A program made the translations under genes and the position numbers. This document shows, one piece after another, positions 25,736-30,764 of a stretch of 30,764 nucleotides of DNA. The stretch spans positions 1 through 30,764 of the forward strand of contig JAZRXL010000002.1 in NCBI GenBank assembly GCA_045600225.1. Reading direction: 5' to 3'. Below the pieces are notes generated by a model. That model saw nothing but the letters and a program-made list of their open reading frames with translations. It was not told the DNA's origin and did not search any database. The first letter of the stretch is position 1; every line of letters starts with the position of its first letter. This DNA is from UBA1181 sp045600225. GTDB lineage: Bacteria; Bacteroidota; Bacteroidia; Bacteroidales; Paludibacteraceae.

Positions 25736-26917
25736 ATGAAGAATCTATTATTCATTTCGGCTCTTTCTTCCGAGAAACTTATTGAGGAAAGATATCGCAA
25801 AGAAGGGAAAAATCCCGGTTTCGCAGTTCAGAAGTTCAGCCGGTTGATAGTTAAAGGATTAATTGAAAATGGTGTAGATACAACCGTTTTAAGTAATCCC
25901 GGTATAAAGAAACAAACGAATAGTAAATTATGGATTAATTTAGGGACAGAAACGGAAAATGGTGTTATATATAAGTATGCCCCATTTGTGAATTTTCCTG
26001 TCATTAAGCACATATGTGTATTCTTCTATGTTTTTTTTTATGTGCTAATATGGGGAATGAAGAGCCGCAAAGATAAAGCGATAGTATGCGATGTCCTTAA
26101 TATAAGTGCTAGTTTAGGCGCGTTATTGGCTAGCAAATTGAATAACCTTACATCTATTGCTATTGTAACTGATATATATGGATATATGGCTGGTAAGCAA
26201 GGATTGCTAATGTCAATTGCTGCAAAAATCAATAGCATGTATGTCGCATCATTCGATAAGTATGTATTGCTAACCGAACAGATGAATGCAATTGTTAACC
26301 CACACAATCATCCATATGTCGTAATGGAAGGACTATGCGATAAGTCAATTATTGATGAACAGGTTTTACATGTCGAAAAAGATAATCCTAGCACCATTAT
26401 CTATGCTGGAGGTTTACATGAAAAATATGGTTTAAAAATGCTTGTTGAGGCATTCATTATTTCGGGTGTAGATGCAACTTTGAAGATTTATGGTGATGGT
26501 CCTTATGTGCATACACTAAAAGATATGTGCAAAAATAATACTAATGTATTGTATATGGGTGTGGCATCCAATAATGTGGTAGTAGATGATGAATTGAAGG
26601 CTACATTATTAGTGAACCCACGTTTTACCTATGAGGAATTGGCAAAATACTCTTTCCCTTCTAAAAATATGGAATATATGACAACAGGTACTCCATTGTT
26701 GACAACACGTCTTCCTGGTATGCCGAAAGAGTATAATGATTATGTTTATCTATTCGACGAAGAGACAGTGGATGGCTATGCTAGAGTTATAAGAGAAGTG
26801 CTGTCGAAGAGTAAAGAAGAACTGGAAGCCAAGGGATTCTCTGCTAGACGATGGGTTTTGGATAAGAAAAACAACATGGTTCAGACGAGAAAGATAATTA
26901 ATCTTATCACGAAGTAA
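25736..26917 (+). CDS. Glycosyltransferase family 4 protein
   Basis: A protein of 393 residues with GT-B fold features: IIYAGGLHEKYGLKMLVEAF at about 221-240, LKIYGDGPYVHTLKDM, LLVNPRFTYEELAKYSFPSK with the conserved SFPSK, and MEYMTTGTPLLTTRLPGMP. The Glu in KNMEYMTTG corresponds to the retaining GT4 nucleotide-sugar contact. Residues about 88-108 (FPVIKHICVFFYVFFYVLIW) are hydrophobic and could attach it to the inner membrane. The related YSFPSKNMEYM pattern is common among Bacteroidales capsule glycosyltransferases. Its sugar specificity is unknown. Confidence 0.82.
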   Translation: MKNLLFISALSSEKLIEERYRKEGKNPGFAVQKFSRLIVKGLIENGVDTTVLSNPGIKKQTNSKLWINLGTETENGVIYKYAPFVNFPVIKHICVFFYVFFYVLIWGMKSRKDKAIVCDVLNISASLGALLASKLNNLTSIAIVTDIYGYMAGKQGLLMSIAAKINSMYVASFDKYVLLTEQMNAIVNPHNHPYVVMEGLCDKSIIDEQVLHVEKDNPSTIIYAGGLHEKYGLKMLVEAFIISGVDATLKIYGDGPYVHTLKDMCKNNTNVLYMGVASNNVVVDDELKATLLVNPRFTYEELAKYSFPSKNMEYMTTGTPLLTTRLPGMPKEYNDYVYLFDEETVDGYARVIREVLSKSKEELEAKGFSARRWVLDKKNNMVQTRKIINLITK

Positions 26918-26977
26918 ATTGTTTCGGCATCTTCCCAATAAGGTTAAATTGCTAATAATTAATGGTTTGTTTTGTGT

Positions 26978-27385
26978 ATGGGATTAGGCAAACTATTATT
27001 CAACGAAATAGCAAAGAAGGCAGCAGAGAGTCCTCGGCTTCGCATGAACTACGACTTGCGGAATGACAGGAATGAACAGAGCCAGCGGATGCTGAACGTG
27101 CTGCTCCCTGGGACCTTCGTTCCAATCCACAGGCATCCAGCCACAAGTGAGACTGTAGTCTGTCTTGAAGGTACCTGCATAGAGCGATACTATGACAACG
27201 AGGGTAACGAGACAGAGAAGTTCGTCCTCTCAGCTGGTTCCGACCTGATAGGTCTTCAGATTCCTGCCGGTCAGTTCCATTCGCTCGAAGTCCCTGCCGA
27301 CTGGAAAGACAAAGCCGTCATCATAGAGTTCAAGGCAGGGAAGTTTGAGCCGACGAAGAAAGACGATATACTTGAGAAAGCTTAG
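26978..27385 (+). CDS. wbuC: WbuC family cupin fold metalloprotein, copy 2
   Basis: A 135-residue cupin from ATG 26978 (TTG 26972 is in frame but unlikely). SPRLRMNYDLRNDRNEQSQR and MLNVLLPGTFVPIHRHPATS match the copy at 11253, with metal ligands H51 and H53 and a later His in AGQFHSLEVP. It is clearly diverged from that copy, roughly half identical by eye, so it is an old paralogue or an independent acquisition. It closes the glycan operon; the next element is structured repeat D1, 22 bp after its stop. No fnl gene is adjacent here, unlike the first copy. Confidence 0.85.
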   Translation: MGLGKLLFNEIAKKAAESPRLRMNYDLRNDRNEQSQRMLNVLLPGTFVPIHRHPATSETVVCLEGTCIERYYDNEGNETEKFVLSAGSDLIGLQIPAGQFHSLEVPADWKDKAVIIEFKAGKFEPTKKDDILEKA

Positions 27386-27406
27386 GGTATAGAGCTTAGA
27401 GATTAT

Positions 27407-27500
27407 AGCCTTTTGTAGACTCTGGCTGCCGCCAGAGACTGCAAGGGGTGCAAAGAACCGCCCGCGAGTGTCGCGCGAGCGCGTCTCTCGCCGGCTAAAC
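27407..27500. repeat. Structured direct repeat D1
   Basis: A 94-bp copy of the element at 28582, with about ten differences and one length change by eye. It holds an imperfect hairpin (CTCTGGC-TGCC-GCCAGAG at its core) and a second hairpin in which CGAG at 27465-27468 and CGCGC pair with GCGCG and CTCG at 27487-27490 around a 3x3 internal loop. It lies between wbuC copy 2 and the nuclease-like gene. Confidence 0.85.
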
Positions 27501-27532
27501 GCGACCAGGTCATTGAAGAAATAACGTTTTAC

Positions 27533-28537
27533 ATGGATATGAATTCTATCGAAGAAAATATTAGGCAAATGGAAAAAGTCTTGTTTGGAGGTATCATATA
27601 TGTGCCTTCCGATAATGCTTTTACCAGCAAAGCCCGCTATCTTCAATGCATCAGGCGAAAAGAGTCTGGCGCAAATTCGGGTTTCAGAATGGTCAAGGGA
27701 AGGAAAGTATATTACGCAAATCTTGCCGTGGATGGCAAGGAGAGAAACCGAAATTTCCTTTCAGACGAAATTTTCAATTATGCGAAACAACGTGTGGCGG
27801 ATATCAAGCCATACGAGACAATAGAAGAAGAAAGACTATTTTGCAATTTTCTTTCAAGCCAGCCAATGGCTTTCAACTTGTTTTATCCGTTGATGAAAAT
27901 GGTTGAAGGCAATGATGAATGTCAACGGAAATTGGCAAAAGTTGTGAAAGCATTCCTGACGGGTGACGTTGTGGAAAAGATAGATCGGATTACAGCGGTC
28001 GGCATAGAGTTCATCCCTGATTATTGGGAGAATTGTTTGCACGATAAAACTGCCATGGATGCTTACTTCAGATTCAGCACATTTGACGGGAAGAAAGGAA
28101 TCATTGCGATAGAGACGAAATATACCGATAAACTGGGAAATAACGAAGCAAAAAACATACAACCTGCTTTGGATGCTGTTCAAGGAATGTCAGATATATT
28201 CACGGTTGGAGGGCTGAACGCTATAAATAATAGACAAGTCAAAATTACACAAGTTTTCCGGAACTTCCTTCTTACAGAAAAAATAAGGCAGATAGAGTGT
28301 CTTGACGATTCGATTTCTATTGTATTGGCCCCATCTGAAAATATCAGCAACAAATCAGATGAGAAAGTTTTCCTGGAACAGTTGAGTCCAGAATACAAGT
28401 ACAAGTTCCAGTCTGTTGCACTTGAAGATTTTGTTATGGCTTTGAAGTTTGAATTCCCTGATGAACAAATCTTCGAGGAATTTTACAAGAGATATTTGGA
28501 ATTCGGACTGGTTGATTTGTACAAAAGAAGAAATTAG
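27533..28537 (+). CDS. PGN_0703-like putative restriction endonuclease (PD-(D/E)XK fold)
   Basis: A protein of 334 residues similar in layout to the PGN_0703 group of putative nucleases. It has an N-terminal basic segment (SKARYLQCIRRKESGANSGF), a long middle with FLSSQPMAFNLFYPLMKMVE, and the nuclease-like strand GKKGIIAIETKYTDKLGN with E194-x-K196. Candidate acidic partners are D176 and D185. An N-terminal YVPSDNAFTSKAR stretch is also typical. Members of this group are stand-alone nucleases with poorly known targets, often in defence or mobile regions. No methyltransferase gene is next to it. It is bracketed by the repeats D1 and D2, which suggests that it arrived as a discrete unit. ATG 27533 is used; ATG 27539 is possible. 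Confidence 0.7.
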   Translation: MDMNSIEENIRQMEKVLFGGIIYVPSDNAFTSKARYLQCIRRKESGANSGFRMVKGRKVYYANLAVDGKERNRNFLSDEIFNYAKQRVADIKPYETIEEERLFCNFLSSQPMAFNLFYPLMKMVEGNDECQRKLAKVVKAFLTGDVVEKIDRITAVGIEFIPDYWENCLHDKTAMDAYFRFSTFDGKKGIIAIETKYTDKLGNNEAKNIQPALDAVQGMSDIFTVGGLNAINNRQVKITQVFRNFLLTEKIRQIECLDDSISIVLAPSENISNKSDEKVFLEQLSPEYKYKFQSVALEDFVMALKFEFPDEQIFEEFYKRYLEFGLVDLYKRRN

Positions 28538-28581
28538 CACCTAAGGTATCTGGACGGATGAACGAAGAATGAGTGGAATAA

Positions 28582-28676
28582 AGCCCTTTGCAGTCTCTGG
28601 CTATCGCCAGAGACTGCAAAGGGCGCAAAGAACCGCCCGCGAGTGTCGCGCAAAGCGCGTCTCTCGCCGGCTTAAC
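28582..28676. repeat. Structured direct repeat D2 with perfect 19-bp hairpin
   Basis: GCCCTTTGCAGTCTCTGGC at 28583-28601 and GCCAGAGACTGCAAAGGGC at 28606-28624 form a perfect 19-bp stem with a TATC loop. A second hairpin joins CGAG (28640-28643) and CGCGC to GCGCG and CTCG (28663-28666). It ends in repeated CTTAAC units (28671-28690); the same CTTAACACTTAACG string recurs at 10148-10161 before fnlA copy 2. There is no T-run directly after the stem, but as it lies between converging genes it could still stop transcription. Confidence 0.88.
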
Positions 28677-28685
28677 ACTTAACGC

Positions 28686-29087
28686 TTAACAGAATTCCTC
28701 CTTCACCTCAAAGCACGGACAGGCCTTATTGGTAAACTCCCTGTGACCATGGACAGTAGCTTCCGGAAACATCTTCTGCAGACTCTTTACAAGGCTCCAG
28801 AGGACATCCCTCTGAACTTGAGTCCTTGTGTCCTTGGGCTTACCTGACCGGTCAAGTCCACCAATATAGCAGATGCCTATGGAATGAGCGTTGTGGCCGG
28901 TGCAGTGAGCTCCAATCATCTCAAGGGGTCGGCCTTGCTCGATGGTACCGTCGAGACGGATCACGTAGTGGTAGCCTACCATCTTGAAGCCTCGTTGCCG
29001 GTGCCAGCGGTCGATGTCGGAGACGGTGAATTCCTTGCCCTCGGGAGTGGCGGAACAGTGGATTATGATTTCATTGATTGATCTCAT
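28686..29087 (-). CDS. N-acetylmuramoyl-L-alanine amidase (Amidase_2, T7 lysozyme-like)
   Basis: A 133-residue amidase starting at ATG 29087 (minus strand). The frame extends to TTG 29114 but that would overlap the upstream gene. EIIIHCSATPEGKEF gives the first zinc His, VGYHYVIRLDGTIEQGRP a conserved strand, GAHCTGHNAHSIGICYIGG the core, VHGHREFTNKACPCFEV the second His and the Cys ligand region. All zinc-site landmarks of the T7-lysozyme-like family are present. It would cleave the amide between MurNAc and the peptide. No signal peptide is visible. It is the last gene of a compact reverse-strand module (Toprim, DUF5675, lipoprotein, amidase), an arrangement resembling phage lysis genes and common near Bacteroidales capsule loci. 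Confidence 0.88.
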   Translation of the reverse strand: MRSINEIIIHCSATPEGKEFTVSDIDRWHRQRGFKMVGYHYVIRLDGTIEQGRPLEMIGAHCTGHNAHSIGICYIGGLDRSGKPKDTRTQVQRDVLWSLVKSLQKMFPEATVHGHREFTNKACPCFEVKEEFC

Positions 29088-29097
29088 AGACTGCGAA

Positions 29098-29481
29098 TTA
29101 TTTTTTGAACACAAATTTTACGAATAACACTAATAGGGCTCCAATTAGCACCCAGAAGCTGGCTCGTGTGAGTTTGTCAAACCATGTCATAGGCCTAGTA
29201 ATTTCTTTGGTCTCCACTATGGTGACCTCATAGGGGATTGAGTCTTGCTGGACTATACGGACGGTATCTCTTTGGAGTTTGTAGCGGTACTCTACCGAGA
29301 TGTCTTTTAGGTAGACGGAATCCTTGGAACGGTCTTGGAGACGTTCCTGATAGACGTAGATGCTGTCATACTTGATGTTGGAAAGATAGACCGTATCGAC
29401 TGAACTCTCACGAACTACCTTGGTGCTGCCACAGGAGCAGCACACAAGGATGGTGAACAGGATGATGAATGGATTTTTCAT
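29098..29481 (-). CDS. Small lipoprotein with C-terminal membrane helix (spanin-like?)
   Basis: A 127-residue protein from ATG 29481 (minus strand). It opens with a short hydrophobic stretch and a lipobox-like cysteine cluster (MKNPFIILFTILVCCSCGST). The middle is charged and predicted extended or coiled (SVDTVYLSNIKYDSIYVYQE and YRYKLQRDTVRIVQQ-like segments). The end has one membrane helix (ASFWVLIGALLVLFVKFVFK). A lipid-modified N-terminus combined with a C-terminal membrane helix is the layout of unimolecular spanins, which disrupt the outer membrane in phage lysis. That role is inferred from layout and from the neighbouring amidase; no sequence family is recognised. It overlaps the DUF5675 stop by 4 bp. 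Confidence 0.7.
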   Translation of the reverse strand: MKNPFIILFTILVCCSCGSTKVVRESSVDTVYLSNIKYDSIYVYQERLQDRSKDSVYLKDISVEYRYKLQRDTVRIVQQDSIPYEVTIVETKEITRPMTWFDKLTRASFWVLIGALLVLFVKFVFKK

Positions 29482-29924
29482 TGCTTGTAGTCTTCTTTGA
29501 TGGTTAGGGTGATGGGGTTGCCGCGGCCGGAGATCTTGCGGATTCGCTCGGAGAGGAGTTCGTAGGGTTCGCGGGTCAGTTTGAGACAGCCTGGGGCTAT
29601 GGTGGTGCCCAGGATTATGGAGCCGTCTTTGCGATGGAATATGCCGTTGCCCATCTTTAGTTGGTGGCAGACACATGGCATGGTGGTGTTGTTTGTGACA
29701 ATGCCGGTATGTTTTGGACATTTGTCACACTGGCACTTGCCGGACTGGATCTTGGGAACGTAGCGGGCGTACTGCTTGCAGTAGTGACGCCCCACGGTAT
29801 AAGTTCCGGTAGGAAGGCATGTGCTGGAGTCCTCTACTGTATTGCACAGGATTTGGCCGTCAACTATTAGCTGGCCGTCTATGGCATTGCCTGTGTGGCG
29901 GATGCGGATGAGTTCAATGTTCAT
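29478..29924 (-). CDS. DUF5675 family protein
   Basis: A protein of 148 residues. The N-terminus (ELIRIRHTGNAIDGQLIVDG), a CNTVEDSSTCLPTGTYTV segment, and a C-terminal IILGTTIAPGCLKLTREPYE followed by ERIRKI match the DUF5675 pattern, with the GCLKL segment resembling L,D-transpeptidase-like or cell-wall-related folds. Three CxxC-like cysteine pairs in the middle (KCQCDKCPKHTG, MPCVCH) may bind a metal. Function is unknown; members are frequent in Bacteroidales prophages and conjugative elements next to amidases. Its start overlaps the Toprim gene stop by 4 bp and its own stop overlaps the lipoprotein start by 4 bp. Confidence 0.78.
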   Translation of the reverse strand: MNIELIRIRHTGNAIDGQLIVDGQILCNTVEDSSTCLPTGTYTVGRHYCKQYARYVPKIQSGKCQCDKCPKHTGIVTNNTTMPCVCHQLKMGNGIFHRKDGSIILGTTIAPGCLKLTREPYELLSERIRKISGRGNPITLTIKEDYKQ

Positions 29925-30544
29925 GGTTGGTCGTCTTTGTGGATGAATGAATAATATTGGCCCACGTCCTTGAAACCTGCTGGAAGCTGATGACGGATCA
30001 ATTGAGGCAGTAACACCTTAAGTTGCTGGTATAGGTTCTCCCCTGGTTCATCGGCGTCCGGATACATGTGGAGCTTGCGGTCACGCAGATATGCAAGATC
30101 TTCTCTCTTCAGGAGTGTGGCGCTTGGGATTGCTATTGAGGCGTATCCTGCTGAGAGCATTGCCAGACAGTCGGTTACTCCTTCGGTGATGAACACTGGT
30201 GTTTCGTATGGAAGTCCTTTTAGACAGTTCATGTTGAATACATGACAGCTGCTGCCTTTTGGGAAACGAAAACGCGGGATTTCTTTCGAACACGAATTGC
30301 TCGAATTACACGAAGAAGACGAATTGCCCAAATAACGGCTTTGGACTGATTGGAGTTTGCCTTCAAGGTCACGATACGGGATCAGTAGGGCTGGACCTTC
30401 GAAGTACGTTGGATGGGGGCTGCTGCTCATTGGACAGTTGTATGCTATGGATGACAAACCTAATTGACGGACAACGTCTTTCGAGATCTTGCGCTCCTGA
30501 TACAGGAAACTTGATGCCTGTTCGTTGATGATTGGCTGAGACAT
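29921..30544 (-). CDS. Toprim-domain primase protein, 5'-truncated
   Basis: The visible part from ATG 30544 is 207 residues. It has a DnaG-like linker (SFLYQERKISKDVVRQLGLS), a strand region PALLIPYRDLEGKLQSVQSR, and the Toprim motifs: VFITEGVTDCLAMLSAG with the catalytic Glu and HMYPDADEPGENLYQQL with D-A-D. The zinc-binding (CHC2) domain that normally precedes this is absent. The frame stays open upstream through the low-complexity stretch into the insertion-sequence end at about 30630, then meets a stop. The gene is therefore probably a 3' remnant cut by the insertion. A Ser/Asn-rich insert (GNSSSSCNSSNSCSKE) interrupts the domain between two strands. Confidence 0.7.
   Translation of the reverse strand: MSQPIINEQASSFLYQERKISKDVVRQLGLSSIAYNCPMSSSPHPTYFEGPALLIPYRDLEGKLQSVQSRYLGNSSSSCNSSNSCSKEIPRFRFPKGSSCHVFNMNCLKGLPYETPVFITEGVTDCLAMLSAGYASIAIPSATLLKREDLAYLRDRKLHMYPDADEPGENLYQQLKVLLPQLIRHQLPAGFKDVGQYYSFIHKDDQP
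30278..30332. repeat. ACACGAAT-type low-complexity repeat inside the Toprim gene
   Basis: The plus strand reads TTCTTTCGAACACGAATTGC then TCGAATTACACGAAGAAGACGAATTG, a degenerate CACGAAT-type repeat. It encodes the Ser/Asn/Cys-rich insert of the Toprim protein on the minus strand. It resembles the repeat upstream of the same gene at 30575-30630, and weakly the sequence at 29105-29150. Confidence 0.55.
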
Positions 30545-30574
30545 GAGGCGCTCCAGATAGACCACGTCTGGGGT

Positions 30575-30630
30575 TTCTTCTTGAACACGAATAGCACGAA
30601 TAGCACTAATGTTGCTAATTGGACTAATTA
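30575..30630. repeat. ACACGAAT-type low-complexity repeat upstream of the Toprim gene
   Basis: The plus strand reads TTCTTCTTGAACACGAATAG then CACGAATAGCACTAATG and TTGCTAATTGGACTAATTAG, a chain of related 9-10 bp units. It matches the start of the intragenic repeat at 30278. It ends at the apparent insertion-sequence border. Confidence 0.55.
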
Positions 30631-30685
30631 GGGTCTGCTGAATAAATACAAAACTCTGATTATTAGAAAAATAAGTATTGATTTC

Positions 30686-30717
30686 TTTGCTGTATTCATA
30701 GAAAATGCCTATCTTTA
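30686..30717 (+). promoter_or_regulatory. Bacteroidetes-type promoter
   Basis: TTTG at 30686-30689 and TATCTTTA at 30710-30717 are 20 nt apart, matching the Bacteroidetes consensus TTTG and TAnnTTTG at seven of eight positions in the -7 element. It lies 24 bp before ATG 30742. Confidence 0.45.
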
Positions 30718-30741
30718 GATGTTAAACAACCCGTTTTTGAT

Positions 30742-30764
30742 ATGAAGTACAGCTCCCAAATCAA
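30742..30764 (+). CDS. Start of a probable transposase gene (partial)
   Basis: Seven codons (M-K-Y-S-S-Q-I) are visible before the window ends. The call rests on the promoter and insertion-sequence-like terminus just upstream; no domain can be seen. Confidence 0.3.

Larger units (their letters stand above)
30631..30764 (+). mobile_element. Left end of a probable insertion sequence
   Basis: From GGGTCTGCTGAATAAATAC onward the sequence changes to A/T-rich, non-coding DNA with a Bacteroidetes promoter and the first codons of a gene reading rightward. It interrupts the open frame of the Toprim gene. The G-rich terminus and the layout suit an insertion-sequence end, but the right end, the transposase domains and any target duplication lie outside the window. 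The family is not assigned. Confidence 0.45.

Noticed and set aside
4651..28676. Integron attC sites
   Set aside because: The repeats lie after gene modules and form hairpins, but matching core sites are not consistently present and no integrase is in the window.
27407..28676. CRISPR array
   Set aside because: Only two copies, separated by a 1-kb gene, with no spacer-sized intervals and no cas genes.

Overview
The window looks like a Bacteroidales (Bacteroidetes) chromosome segment carrying a capsular polysaccharide or O-antigen locus. The genus cannot be fixed from the sequence. The reasons are weak Shine-Dalgarno signals, a Bacteroidetes-type promoter (TTTG, 20 nt, TATCTTTA) near the right edge, and gene families typical of Bacteroidales surface-glycan loci: FnlA/CapE-like dehydratases, WbuC cupins, a LegC-type aminotransferase, an EpsG polymerase, and a reverse-strand amidase module beside the locus. 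The sugar-nucleotide genes at the left are clearly richer in G+C than the polymerase, flippase and glycosyltransferase genes, which fits a mosaic built by transfer.

Layout. 1-2461: the end of a UDP-glucuronate epimerase-like gene, an FnlC/CapG-type 2-epimerase and an FnlA/CapE-type dehydratase, which are steps toward UDP-N-acetyl-L-fucosamine. 2489-9675: an inserted accessory island with a class II Fic protein, an unknown protein, a KAP P-loop NTPase paired with a caspase-like protease, and another unknown protein. It is followed by a decayed wbuC cupin gene (about 9912-10152). 10195-11648: a second fnlA, about 95% identical in protein to the first, followed by an intact wbuC. 11706-14463: a UDP-GlcNAc 4,6-dehydratase and a LegC-like aminotransferase that should make a UDP-4-amino-4,6-dideoxy sugar, with a tRNA-like hairpin element between them. 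14454-17020: EpsG/Wzy-type polymerase and Wzx flippase. 17028-22240: a PLP-fold protein, a GNAT acyltransferase, and a compact acyl-building cassette (FabD-, ACP-, FabG- and FabH-like, then a metallo-beta-lactamase-fold hydrolase). 22285-27385: a FemAB-like acyltransferase, two glycosyltransferases, a CBS-nucleotidyltransferase and another WbuC. 27533-28537: a PD-(D/E)XK nuclease-like gene bracketed by two near-identical structured repeats. 28686-30544 (minus strand): a tightly packed phage-like module of a truncated Toprim primase, DUF5675 protein, small lipoprotein and amidase. 30630-30764: the left end of an apparent insertion sequence.

How it works together (inference). The dehydratase and aminotransferase supply a free 4-amino group. 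The FabD/ACP/FabG/FabH set lacks dehydratase and enoyl reductase partners, so it should stop at a 3-hydroxyacyl-ACP (3-hydroxybutyryl is simplest), which the adjacent GNAT could place on the amino sugar. The glycan would then be assembled by the glycosyltransferases, flipped by Wzx and polymerised by the EpsG-type protein. The KAP-caspase pair and nearby unknown genes look like defence cargo. Degenerate hairpin repeats at 4651, 8836, 9742, 27407 and 28582 sit at the 3' borders of the accessory modules and may mark cassette boundaries.
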